Under the pieces are notes generated by a model. That model made no database searches. It was given only the letters and a program-made list of their open reading frames with translations, and was not told the origin of the DNA. A stretch of DNA of 64,000 bases from Phoebastria nigripes (lineage: Eukaryota > Chordata > Aves > Procellariiformes > Diomedeidae), in assembly GCA_035582835.1 (NCBI GenBank), contig JAYKAV010001887.1:3322769-3386768 (forward strand). Reading direction: 5' to 3'. The stretch's first letter is position 1. The number at the start of each line of letters is the position of its first letter. Made by a program: the position numbers and the translations under genes. Shown here piece by piece: positions 52,801 to 61,000 of the stretch.

Positions 52801-52861
52801 GCTGCTGGCCGGCGCCGTTCTGGCTGGGGTAGCCGGCGGGGGGCCTGGCGGGCTGGGCCAT
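28733..52861 (-). CDS. SEC24A: SEC24A (COPII cargo-adaptor subunit), complete, 23 coding exons
   Basis: Sec24 pairs with Sec23 in the inner COPII coat, recognises ER-export signals on cargo and is recruited to ER exit sites by SAR1-GTP. Exons: 52789-52861, 46750-47271, 44239-44406, 42479-42556, 41979-42145, 41192-41364, 40051-40153, 39098-39224, 38639-38748, 38129-38241, 36760-36878, 36081-36136, 35552-35758, 35107-35227, 34380-34538, 33673-33846, 33151-33261, 32578-32753, 30932-31069, 30158-30262, 29927-30019, 29258-29361, 28733-28847. They join to 1103 codons plus stop (human 1093). Layout: disordered Pro/Gln/Ser-rich N-terminus (1-335), zinc finger C441-x2-C444 / C462-x2-C465, trunk (about 508-755), beta-barrel, helical and gelsolin-like parts to the C-terminal QQQVNK. 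The MSRSVGYSYP and YQNT boxes match SEC24A rather than SEC24B/C/D. One n at 47219 is coding. The 695-bp n-gap lies within intron 10. Confidence 0.96.
29258..29361 (-). CDS. SEC24A: SEC24A exon 22
   Basis: THLPELETAESIRTIAFISW, then LREQRPFFPILYIIK. Acceptor TCTTAG, donor GTAAGT. Confidence 0.94.
29927..30019 (-). CDS. SEC24A: SEC24A exon 21 (gelsolin-like)
   Basis: VMFLWIGKNCGQSFISQVLG, then VPNYGSIQQTM. 31 codons, phase 0. The LWxGKNC box is typical of the gelsolin repeat. Confidence 0.94.
30158..30262 (-). CDS. SEC24A: SEC24A exon 20
   Basis: GALNINDRTIPQPPILQLSV, then EKLSRDGAYLMDAGS. 35 codons, phase 0 at both ends. Start of the gelsolin-like part. Confidence 0.95.
30932..31069 (-). CDS. 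SEC24A: SEC24A exon 19 (helical domain end)
   Basis: KAFQTGMNARLDERIFTMCQ, then VKNQPLVYLMLMTHPSLYRV and DNLTDA. 46 codons, phase 0. Confidence 0.96.
32578..32753 (-). CDS. SEC24A: SEC24A exon 18 (helical domain)
   Basis: AVDRSVSATLSDARDALVNA, VIDSLSAYRSSVLSIQQPG and SLRLFPLYVLALLKQ. Donor GTAAGA. Confidence 0.96.
33151..33261 (-). CDS. SEC24A: SEC24A exon 17
   Basis: ERRIRVHTMCLPVVTTLSDV, then YLGADVQAITGLLANM. 111 nt, phase 1 at both ends. Donor GTAAGC. Confidence 0.95.
33673..33846 (-). CDS. SEC24A: SEC24A exon 16
   Basis: GLSIHTFHGNFFVRSTDLLS, NPDAGYAVQMSVEESLTD and FQSALLYTSSKG. Beta-barrel. 174 nt, phase 1 at both ends. Confidence 0.96.
34328..34354 (-). promoter_or_regulatory. G-run cluster / G-quadruplex motif downstream of SEC24A exon 15 donor
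   Basis: On the transcript strand four G-runs (5, 5, 4, 3) with loops CA, CGGA and AAGT, starting about 25 bases past the weak GTTTGA donor at 34379. It has the form of an intronic G-run splicing enhancer. Confidence 0.7.
34380..34538 (-). CDS. SEC24A: SEC24A exon 15
   Basis: GCISRYSAGSVYYYQSYHHK, KLQKELKRYLTRKIGFEAVM and RIRCTK. 159 nt, phase 1 at both ends. Donor is the weak GTTTGA, followed by a G-run cluster. Confidence 0.94.
35107..35227 (-). CDS. SEC24A: SEC24A exon 14 (trunk)
   Basis: DIHLTPSTDFYKKLALDCSG, then QQVAVDLFLLSGQYSDLASL. Acceptor AACAG, donor GTAAGT. The upstream intron carries an A24/T24 homopolymer at 35347-35370. Confidence 0.95.
35552..35758 (-). CDS. SEC24A: SEC24A exon 13 (trunk)
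   Basis: LIQDLLRTLPQMFTKSLETQ, SALGPALQAAFKLMSPTGGR and SREEPNQRATAK. 69 codons, phase 0 at both ends. Its donor is the weak GTTAGA. Confidence 0.95.
36081..36136 (-). CDS. SEC24A: SEC24A exon 12 (trunk, microexon-sized)
   Basis: 56 nt: DVFIPMPENLLVNLNENKE. Acceptor TCCAG, donor GTAAGA. Too short to stand out as an open frame; placed by homology and frame. Confidence 0.93.
36760..36878 (-). CDS. SEC24A: SEC24A exon 11 (trunk)
   Basis: LPGNTRTKIGFITFDSTIHF, then YSLQEGLSQPQMLIVSDIE. Complete, with acceptor TTTAG and donor GTATGC, despite the n-run beginning 76 bp upstream of it on the transcript. Confidence 0.94.
36954..37648. other. Assembly gap (695 n)
   Basis: Continuous run of n bordered on the left by T20-AAA. 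It falls wholly in SEC24A intron 10: exon 10 (38129-38241) and exon 11 (36760-36878) are both complete and in frame, so no coding sequence appears lost. Confidence 0.99.
38129..38241 (-). CDS. SEC24A: SEC24A exon 10 (trunk start)
   Basis: LRPPQPPVYLFVFDVSHNAI, then ETGYLNTVCQTLLDNLD. FVFDVS is the first strand of the von Willebrand A-like trunk. Its 3' neighbour intron holds the assembly gap, but the exon is intact. Confidence 0.95.
38639..38748 (-). CDS. SEC24A: SEC24A exon 9
   Basis: VPEEFMYNPVTRVYGEPHKR, PEVQNATIEF and MAPSEYM (to codon 507). Leads from the zinc finger to the trunk. Donor GTAAGG. Confidence 0.95.
39098..39224 (-). CDS. SEC24A: SEC24A exon 8 (zinc finger)
   Basis: QLPVVTSSTIVRCRSCRTYI, then NPFVSFLDQRRWKCNLC and YRVND. 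Holds both CxxC pairs (441/444 and 462/465) of the Sec23/24 zinc finger. Confidence 0.96.
40051..40153 (-). CDS. SEC24A: SEC24A exon 7
   Basis: LFRCTLTNIPQTQALLNKAK, then LPLGLLLHPFKDLS (to codon 428), the first beta-barrel strands. Donor GTATGA. Confidence 0.94.
41192..41364 (-). CDS. SEC24A: SEC24A exon 6
   Basis: PTLGTNHLTASMGGLSLQQE, then RPVNLLQERNILP and HEDIQKLNCSPE. The RPVNLLQERN box is where the disordered tail meets the folded core. Acceptor CCTAG, donor GTAAGA. Confidence 0.94.
41979..42145 (-). CDS. SEC24A: SEC24A exon 5
   Basis: ATPHPSPAPPNLKMSRSVGY, then SYPTLPPGYQNTSPPGAPG and YPDGSKHFHQ. The MSRSVGYSYP box is diagnostic for SEC24A. Acceptor CTCTAG, donor GTAAAG. Confidence 0.94.
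42479..42556 (-). CDS. SEC24A: SEC24A exon 4
   Basis: 26-codon cassette, NATSAASDESVVQNSYDAIE then GGGLM. 78 nt, phase 1 at both ends. The SYDxIEGGGL box matches human. Confidence 0.9.
44239..44406 (-). CDS. SEC24A: SEC24A exon 3 (Pro-rich)
   Basis: SAPPPVTQPLTPLHPPARPP and further proline-rich sequence to NSAANQEG. 168 nt, phase 1 at both ends. Proline-rich N-termini of Sec24 contribute to SEC23/SEC31/TANGO1-type contacts. Confidence 0.92.
46750..47271 (-). CDS. SEC24A: SEC24A exon 2 (disordered N-terminus)
   Basis: 522 nt, opening GPVQNQLMHSSDGQGYS, with GQTLNRPPVAPFSRSPVQQT, SNWQYSQ and ending LQNSYMKPG. Pro/Gln/Ser/Tyr-rich and low complexity. Phase 1 at both ends. One ambiguous base (47219). 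Confidence 0.93.
47272..52788 (-). other. SEC24A: SEC24A intron 1
   Basis: 5.5 kb, the largest SEC24A intron, running from the CpG island into AT-rich sequence. A GC-rich shoulder at about 51780-51950 and a T25 run at 52330-52354 lie near its promoter end. No additional coding exon, RNA gene or identifiable mobile element seen. Confidence 0.6.
52789..52861 (-). CDS. SEC24A: SEC24A exon 1 (start codon)
   Basis: ATG is the complement of 52859-52861 in a strong GCCGCC-ATG-G context. Reads MAQPARPPAGYPSQNGAGQQ then PYSN and splits the next codon. Donor GTGAGC. Human has a different but similarly Gly/Pro/Gln-rich start. Confidence 0.9.
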
Positions 52862-53058
52862 GGCGGCGGGCTCGGCTCGGCCTGGCTCGGCTCGGCTCAG
52901 CGGTNCCGCCCGTCTGGCGGCGCCCGGCCCAGCTCGGGGGAGGAGGGGAGGGACGGCCCCGCACCGGAACTACCGGGCGGCGCACGCAGGCGCACTGCGT
53001 ACACGTGGCACTTCCGGGAGCGGCGCGCTGCGGCAGTGGGCGGGGCCTGGCGCCTTAA

Positions 53059-53084
53059 GGGGGCAGGGGCAGGGGCAGGCCGGG
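53059..53084 (+). promoter_or_regulatory. G-quadruplex-type motif near the SAR1B start
   Basis: Four G-runs (5, 4, 4 and 3 G) separated by short CA or CAGGCC-type loops on the plus strand, in the core of the divergent promoter. It fits the G3+N1-7 pattern. Confidence 0.7.
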
Positions 53085-53149
53085 CCGCGGGTGGGCCCGC
53101 GGGGGAGAGGCGGCGCCGGGCGGGCCCCGCGGCCGTGGGCCGGGCGGAG

Positions 53150-53306
53150 CGCGGCGCTGAGCCGTAGCCGTGGTGCGTGCGACGCGGCCGGCCGGGCCCG
53201 GAAGGAGCCGCGCGGGGGCGGGGCGAGGCGCAGCCGCGGGGTTGCGTGTCGGCGCCGGCGGAGCGGAGCGCCCGCACCTCAGGCTCGGTGGTGGTGGCGG
53301 CGGCGG
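53150..53306 (+). other. SAR1B: Inferred SAR1B noncoding exon 1
   Basis: SAR1B coding begins only at 58065 behind an acceptor with 16 untranslated bases, so at least one 5' noncoding exon must lie upstream. The CpG island offers a good donor, GCGG|GTGAGC, at 53306/53307; the left end is not defined. A second donor-like GTGAGG at about 53323 is an alternative. Confidence 0.4.
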
Positions 53307-53515
53307 GTGAGCGCGGGGGGCGGTGAGGGGCGCTGTCCGTGGGGGCCGGCGGAGGGGCCGGGCGAGCCCCGCGGGGCGCTGGGCCGCCCTCGTATCCTGC
53401 CGGGAGCGGTCTCCGGCCCGCGGGTGGGCCTGGCCGGGGCTCCCTGCGCGCCCGGGGAGGCCGCGGCCTGCGTGGGTCCGTGGGCAGCGGGCTGTGAGGT
53501 GGGGCGGGGGGCGCT

Positions 53516-53550
53516 CCCTTCCCTCCCCTCCCCTNCCCNTCCCCTCCCCT
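53516..53550. repeat. (CCCTC)n pyrimidine tract
   Basis: CCCT-type repeats with two undetermined bases (53535, 53539) in SAR1B intron 1. The minus strand would be a G-rich (GGGGA)n quadruplex-prone tract, which may explain the unread bases. Confidence 0.8.
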
Positions 53551-54660
53551 CTTCTCCTCGGTCGCCCCGGGGAGAGCCCTCGGGGCTCGTCGGGCCTCCG
53601 GGGCTGGGGGCACCGGGCCGTGTGCCGCCGCCCGGTCCGTGAAGCTTTCGTGGGCGTTCGGCCGTGCCTTTGTAGCCCTGGCTCTACCGCAGCTGGGGGT
53701 CTGTGGTGTCGGGGAGCGCGTTGTGAGTATTGCTGCAGGTAATAGAGGTGCTCTGCTGCCTTCTTGTGCAGCTGTCTGTCACGTTGTACCGATCCGTCGA
53801 GATTTATTCTAAGTATTATTATTTCTGCAGAAATTACGACTTTCAAGGTCTTTTTTTATAAGTGAGTAAATTGCGGCAGTAGGCCCTGCATTGAGAATGT
53901 GCTTTGACAGCTGGTTTTTGTGAGCCAGGCTGCAGCCGAACCGCTGCATCAGGTGCCCTTAGGAACTAGTGTGCGTGTTGCGGTGCCGTCTTCACAGGTA
54001 AACTGTTTGCTGTTTCAGATGCGCTTAAGATCTTTGCTAAAAGCAAAGAGGCTGTCTCAGAGTAAAAGATGCGATATAACTAAACTTAAGTCATCTGCCA
54101 TACAGTATGTAATCTTTCTGGTTTTTGACCCAATTAGTAATGGACCAGTATGATGCTTACTCTTTCTGAAATCTCAGAGATGACTTGCTATCAAAAAACT
54201 GATTAAAATACCCAAAGAAAATCTGTGCCGTTACCTCATTTTCAAACTCTGGCCCGTTCCTCAACTTTTAAAATACTACATCAAAGTGCAGTTTGATATC
54301 ATAGAATAAACTGTACTGTAGAAGGCAGATACCAGTTTGTTCACTGAGTTTCTTAGGGATTTTGATTTTTGTTGTCCGTGGTAACATTTTACGATGTTAA
54401 AATGATCATATCTGAAATTATAACTTCAAGTGATCATGTTTAGAGCCTACTTGAAAAACTGCAAATACACCCTTAACAGCAGGCTTTAAGCTCTCACTTG
54501 CAAGTTGTGTTTTCGGACGTAGCTGTGGCTGGGGTGCAGGGTTGGTGCAGTTACGTTGGACAGAGGTTTCTTTCCTAGCTCTTTCTGACAGTACCCACCC
54601 AGGCACAGCACAGTGTGTTTCCAGTTACTGCAAGAGCTGTTCAGCTTGGGTGTTGCTGGT

Positions 54661-54694
54661 TTCTGTTTCCTAATTATTTCTGTTTCCTAATTAT
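54661..54694. repeat. 17-bp perfect tandem duplication in SAR1B intron 1
   Basis: TTCTGTTTCCTAATTAT occurs twice back to back at 54661-54677 and 54678-54694 without mismatch, suggesting recent slippage. Confidence 0.9.
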
Positions 54695-56802
54695 TCCATA
54701 AAGGGATTTAAAACTGTCTTTAAAAGCCTGATATCCTCTCTTACCTAAAGTTTCACAGACTTTGGAAGTAAGCGCTATTCTAACTGGTTCAGAAGTGAAA
54801 TAATGAATTTCTAGCTAGAAAAATGCAGGTCGAGAGTAGGGGAAAAAATTTCCTGTTTTTCAGAATATAAAAGAAATAAGCATGAGTGAATTTGCTTGCT
54901 AGTCCTTACTGTCAGCAACATTCCCTTCAGGAGGCTGGCTCAAGATTACCAAAAGCCACTGGGTGGGAATTCCGCATCCCCACAGTCGGAAGTGGTCTCC
55001 AGTAAGCAAACCCATCTCCTTGGTCTATAGAGTGGCTTACAGGGCTCCACGGGAGTTACCAAATGATACTTTGCTGATGAAATAATGTTAGCCAGGCTTG
55101 TTGGAGACATTTTGAAGTGATAGTCATCTGTTGTTGGTGTGATGCTAGAAAATTAACTTTTGTGTTTTTGTTAAGGAGGCACGAGTAAGTTGGTGATGTC
55201 TGTTGGTATCAAAAGACTGTCTTTTGTCCAGTACAATTTTTCATTAAAAGCTTATGTCTGCTTGCAACTGATTATTTTCAAGGGAACCCTTGAAATAACC
55301 TTAAAATAGTATTTTTGTCGTCTTCGTGGCTTGTGAACAGTGGTTGCCAGAGTTTTCATTGTTCTACTTTTATGGTATTTTTAACATGGGCCTGAGAGTT
55401 CGAGTCCATGTATATGGAACAGCCTCGGCTCTCCCCTTAGCTCGGTGTAGCTCTGTGACTTGGACGTCTCAGCAGCGTAACAACTCTTGATACCACTACG
55501 ACTTTTTAATGCTTTGATTTGACGCTGCTGTGAATTATGTAGTTACTTTTCCTGTGTGGTAAGAGTAGATTTGATATCTATGTTCAAATATTACCAGTGT
55601 GCCTTTACAATTAGCTGTCCATTTTTTCCCCATTTTAAAAGTATTTTCCTTCAAGCGCTGCCAGCTGATACAGAGGCAGTTCTGGGTGTATTTGGATAGC
55701 TCTGTTTCTAACACCACTTTTCTTGTGGTGATGGAAATTTAACCTATATTAATGCTGCTTCAGCTGCGTTTGCAGAGTAATCCTGTTCTCGCTTTAATCA
55801 TTTGAATCTTGCTCCTTAAAGTCTTTTCTGTAATGCGTAAGGTTTTTTTTTGTTTTATCCATAAGTTTAATAGATGGAAAAGGTTAATACAACTAAATGC
55901 TGTGAAGTTATTCTCACCTCAGTAATCTGAGCACTTCTCTTGCATCACGCTGTTTGCCCTGATTTGCAGGTTATTTGAGTCGACCGTTTTTCTAAGCCCC
56001 ATAGAGACTTTTCTCGATCGGTATTTTGCTCAAGCAATAAATAAATCTGCTGACGTGTATGTTCTGTCGTGTTTGCTTATTCTTGACCTTTGCTTTTTAG
56101 CCATGCAAGGGACAGTTTCAGTTGTGACGTGTAACTGGGTGTTTATGCGTTGACAAGTGTATTTGATTTGTATTCTTAAAATTTGTGCCTGTTGCAGCTG
56201 ATCAGTTGTTCAGAGTAACGTAGGACGTGGGTAAGGGTTTCAGGGGTAGTTGTGTAGAAACCAAGGACTCCTGGTGCTTTGTCATCTTCAACCAGGGAGG
56301 CAAATGTGAGCTGAAAAGATTTTGTTCCAGTGCAAGCAAACATAACTAGAATATTCTTTCTTCCTCTTTCCGTGTTATCTTTCTGTGATACACCTGTTGT
56401 TATGTAGTGGAGAAACTCTGTTCGTTGCCATGAGTATAATTGCCATGACAGATGCCTGGATTTTGATCTGGTTCTGACCTGTGTTTTGACTACTGTGTCC
56501 TGTGCTCCAGGGTCAGAGCTGCCCTAAAGTCATCTTGTGACCCCACAGGGAACCGCTGCAGCATCGAAATCAGTGTGGCAAGACAGCCTGCAGCGGCATG
56601 GATGCCTCTGCCAGCTGCACTTAGCAGGGCAGTCCAGTTTCTCGAGGGTAGTCGGACTCCAACGTCCCCTGACGTTAGCAGGGGTTATGTGCTCCAGCAG
56701 GAATTAGCTGGCTAAATGCTTCTAAGGATGATGCCCTTTAGTCTTTCAGGAGGTTTTCATGCTAGATACTGATTCACTGTGTCAAACTGGTGGTTTCAGT
56801 GT

Positions 56803-56880
56803 GATTATCCTCACTTTAGATAATGAGGAAATTAAGATGAAAGCTAAGAAATTAATTGCTCATGGCTGTGCAGTGAACCA
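56803..56880 (-). mobile_element. Ancient MIR-type SINE fragment
   Basis: The plus strand reads as the reverse complement of the conserved MIR part: ATTATCCTCACTTTA, ATGAGGAAATTAAG and a later GGCTGTGCAGTGAA correspond in order and spacing to ATTATCCCCATTTTA, ATGAGGAAACTGAG and GGTCACACAGCTAGTAA of the tRNA-derived MIR consensus, as I know it. Heavily diverged, as expected for an amniote-age copy. Identification is by eye. Confidence 0.6.
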
Positions 56881-57845
56881 AGCAACGGCTTTATTTTTGC
56901 GCCCCAAAGCATCACTTTGGCAGTCGCGGCGGTTCCTCCTCTGTGCTACCTGTCCTCCTGGGCACTCAAGGGTTGCCAAGGCTCCCCCGACACCTCTGCC
57001 ATGGCCACTTGTTTGGAAGCAGCCCTGCCTTCAGTGGCAGAGGGGTTTTTTTCTGGGGTAGGAACAACTGAATTCGTCAGTCTGTGCAATCCATCCTGGC
57101 CACTTGCTGCTTTCCCAGCNATAAGCATAGCAGCCTTATATTTTTTTAACCATACCGCAAAGAAGGGCTATTTGTGGAGTAGCAGAGCTTCATTCTGGTA
57201 GCAAGGGGTGTCCTGCCTGTGATGGTCGGCTAAAGTTGGCTGACAGTCGTATGGCACAACTAGAGCGTTGGTTATAGTCATCCTGGCTGCTCTCAGCTTG
57301 ACCTTCTGTTCTTGAATCTAAGCTGAAGGAATTTGGTGGGAAACATGGTGTTCAAGAATCCTTTTTTAAACATAAGTTTTGCATTTAAGGTTTAAATTGT
57401 GGCAGCCTGTGCAGGACAGTACAGGAGGTCACGGTCTTTGAATGGCAATTCCAGTGCTTTGTGCTAAGTAGGTGTTTCCCGTTACAAGCCAAACAGACAG
57501 GTTCTGAGCAGACAGTAGGGATTTATTTGGTATCAAACTTCTCTGGATTCAACTTCACAAAACTTCTTCACCTCTTATCTCCTCTGCTTCAAATCCCAGC
57601 AGCTCCCAAGGGCGGCTGGAGCACTGACTCTGCACTGACAGCCCTCTGTTGCCCTCTCAAAAGTGCCACTTTTTCCCAGTTGAAAAGTTTATGTGAAGAT
57701 CCCGCTTGAAATCTTCAGTGGAACATCACACAACTCCACCAAACTGTACTTAAGATAAAATTATTTTTACTTCTTGCAAAGACTTCTGTCCACGTAGCAC
57801 TTTCCAAGGGGAGGAAAAGGTCTTTGCTGTTGAATCACAAGGTCT

Positions 57846-57925
57846 GGATTCTGTTCTCCATTTCTACACTAATTCTTTAATGTGTTGTGGGGTCACTTAA
57901 TTGGTCCGCGATACAGTTTACCAAA
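57846..57925 (+). mobile_element. Possible MIR-type SINE fragment, forward orientation
   Basis: TGGATTCTGTTCTCCATTTC, then GTGTTGTGGGGTCACTTAA and CAGTTTACC follow the order of MIR sense-strand words (GGTTC..., GTGTGACCTTGGGCAAGTCACTTAACC, CAGTTTCC). More diverged than the copy at 56803. Confidence 0.4.
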
Positions 57926-58048
57926 ACTGAATTGTTTTNTATTTTTCACCCAGGACTTTGAATTATTTTGTTACCTATAAATATCTTACCATGTTTAATA
58001 TGCTGTTCTGAGAGATCTTAAATGCATTATATTTTCTGTTTATTTCAG

Positions 58049-61000
58049 ACTATAAAATTCAGATATGGCCTTCATATTTGATTGGATTTACAGTGGTTTC
58101 AGTAGCGTATTACAGTTTTTAGGTAAGTTTTTNTTTTTTGGGGTTTTCCGTTTCTGCTATTCTTGTATAAAATGTCTGTTCACCTCTGTTATCTTCAAAC
58201 ATAGCCGCTGGTTAAATAATAATATTTGTTTTGGTGTATATTCAGTCACACTCAAACAAAAGTTCTGCTTATCAATACTGAGTATTTCCAGAGNGTGCTC
58301 TCCACTCAATCTTACGTTAATCCTTTAACCTCTTGAAAAAATTACATTTTCTTTCATGAACATAATAGGTTTGATTTTTCTAATCATAATACATTTAAGC
58401 TGGTGTAATTCAGTTGACTTTTATGGAGTTTATCCTGATTTTTCTCTGCTGTGAAGAACTGAACTCAGTTATTTTAGTTCAGTTCTTTTGCACATAAGGA
58501 TATCACTTGAGAATCCAAATATGAGGGACTGTCTACAAAAAATTAGTGCCAGATATTGAAGCCCTTGCTCATGTTCAGCAGTGCATTATTCTGTGACTGG
58601 TGTCACTGAAATCAGTGTGAAACTTCACTGGCATCTGCTGAAGAGCCTCAGGAAAGTATTCCCTGGCCAAAAGAGCCTGCAATCCATATAAATCCAAAGT
58701 GAAATATTAGCTTGTGCAAAACAGGAGGCGGGGGGGGGAACCCAAGAAAAAAACCCAACAACTGGGAGGAAAAGGAATGTTAGGATACTAAAAAAAGGAA
58801 CAGAAATTGCAGATCACATAGGTAAAAGGCACAATTTACAAGTTTGATGGATTTTATTGAAGTGGGTAAAAAGCATTTGAGATTAAGGAATCATGGCGAG
58901 CTGTGCCACCTGCCTTTTATCAGTTGAAAGTTTAAACTTTTTCGTTGAATGTTAGACCCTTGGCCTACTATCAAAATATTAGCCAGTGAAATTTTAACTA
59001 AGTTGACCAATCTTTCTTATCTCTTCTTACTTAGCCAAGCAGTGATTACTGCATGATAGCCTGGTTTCCCATTCCTGTGCATGCAAAGTCTAATTCTGGT
59101 GAAAGATACTGGAGCTTGAAGTAGGAAGGAGAATTACTTTCAATATGTCCCTCTTATTCTAGAAGAAACACTCTCTCTTTTCATTCTCATTTNCGTTTAC
59201 AGTTGAAGAAGGCTGATTATAACATTTGGGAAACTCCCCGCAGTTCCCTGTGCTGTCCTGTCAGCAGGCTGATAAGATCACTTTATGAAGTACATCTTTG
59301 CACACATATACTTTTAGAATGCACAAAGAATCTTTTTATATATATATANATTTATATTTTTATATATATATATAAAAACTCTGGTCTTGGTGTAGCTAGT
59401 AGCTGAAGTATTGCTGCTTGTTTGTCTTGCATTTCTATGAAGGATACTTGGGAAGCATGAAATGTTACAGAGAAGGCAGCGGCATCTGATTTGGGAGCAA
59501 AGGCTCCTGGATGTCCAGGCTGAGAGTGGCAAAAATATTATTGTTTTACTGTGGTTTAGTAGGGTTTTGTTTAACTCATAAGGTAAGTGTGAACTGGAGT
59601 TTCTCCTGTGACATAAGTTAATATATGAAAATGTTTGTCCACTCCTCCTTTCTCTGTAAACATTAATACTTTCTCTTCCACTCTGTAGTTTAATAGTTAA
59701 TATATATTTGGGCGTGTGAGAAGGTGAGTTTGGGAAGTAAGAGTTGTTGTATTTGAAAGAACTGCGAAGGCACTCTGCAGTACCTGTAGTAATAAAGTTC
59801 ATTAATGAAATAAGCTGGGGAGTATGAAAGAATATTCATTCCTGCAAGTTACAAAACATGTCATGCTGGAATGCGATCCCCGAGATTAGCTTAAAGGCAG
59901 GTGGAGAGGTGAGCAAACACCAGCAGTGTAAAGGTCGGCCAGGCAGAGGCACGTCTGCCCCTGTAATGCTGCGGCATCAGCGGGGCTGTCTGAGTAGCCA
60001 CCTGTGCAACAGCATTGCTTAAAATCCCACCAAATAAAACACATACNAGGATAACACATTAGATAAGAAGAAAAAATGAGGGCTCCAGAAACTGATGTTA
60101 CTGGCTCACTCTGCCCACTAGCCTCCTCATGTAGAGAGACCCAGGGCAGCTGTCAATGTGCTCTTTGGATGGCTACCAGCCGCTTGCCTGTGGCCACGAG
60201 GCATGGCGCAGGATGTTGGTGTGTAGTTTGCAGATCCGGGAAGGCTGGTTGTGCTTGTGGGAGAAGGTGCAGTTAAGTGTAGGGACTGCAGAAATGGGAT
60301 GGTTGAGCTTTAACAGTAAAACCTGATTGTGTACTTCACAAAATGTTTCTGTATCATGTCAGTGGTGGTAAAATAAACTGTTCTTCAGCATAGTGCAAAG
60401 TACCACGATACTATGACATTATATAGTAAAAGAGCCTGGTGACTTAAAAACTGCCACATTACAGTATTTGGCTGTATTTTGCAGTTCTTTTGCAGGAAGA
60501 AGAGCGAATTCTGTTAGGAATATAGCCCAGTTTTGCTTTTAAAGAAATGTAATTCCAGCACACACATATATATTTTTTTCCCACCCTCTGTTGTAAGTCT
60601 TCTGCCCTCTTCAGCACTCCTGAAGGCTGTGGGGTCGGTAGTGGTTCCTAAGGAGATGTGCAGTGCATAGTATCCAGCCACAGCTCTTTGAAGAGGGAGT
60701 AAGGGAAGATTTTNTCCTTAAAAAAAGTCAAAGCTAAGAGACGCTTACTTCAGTAGTTTTTCAGTACAGAATGTGATTTTTTTTTTTTTTTTTAAATGAA
60801 ATTTGTCTTAAAAATGTTTTACTTTGAATGTCAATGAGTTTGAAGCAGTGAAAAATAATCCTGGCATAGGATGTAGTGTTGGCAAGTTTAAGAGAATCAC
60901 TCCTTGATAACCTCAAACTTAAGTAAATAGAGTGTTCATGTTTTACACATCCTTCCTGTCCTTCACAGCAACTGTTGCATTTACTGGGGTTATAAGTAGA

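Larger units (their letters stand above)
52090..53700. promoter_or_regulatory. Shared CpG-island promoter of SEC24A (-) and SAR1B (+)
   Basis: About 1.6 kb of very GC- and CpG-rich DNA covering SEC24A exon 1 and the inferred SAR1B first exon, which point away from each other. The space just upstream of the SEC24A start (52981-53020) holds an NRF1-like GCGCACTGCG, the palindromic E-box CACGTG with a GCCACGTGT context (53002-53009, complement), and a reversed ETS site CCGGAAGTG (53009-53017). No TATA box. Two COPII genes are thus placed under one control region. Motif function is inferred from known consensus. Confidence 0.75.
53307..58048 (+). other. SAR1B: SAR1B intron 1
   Basis: About 4.7 kb. 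Starts with a (CCCT)n-type pyrimidine tract at about 53516-53550 with two n's. Further on are a 17-bp tandem duplication (54661-54694) and two MIR-like SINE remnants (56803-56880 and about 57846-57925). No coding exon recognised. Confidence 0.5.

Noticed and set aside
52257..53846. Long open frames on both strands (up to 263 codons) over the SEC24A/SAR1B CpG island
   Set aside because: Same composition artefact. They cross the real SEC24A exon 1 in other frames and contain n-derived unknown residues.
55390..55412. GAGTTCGAGTCC, resembling a tRNA T-arm
   Set aside because: No matching A-box at the right distance upstream, no acceptor stem or anticodon arm. Chance match.
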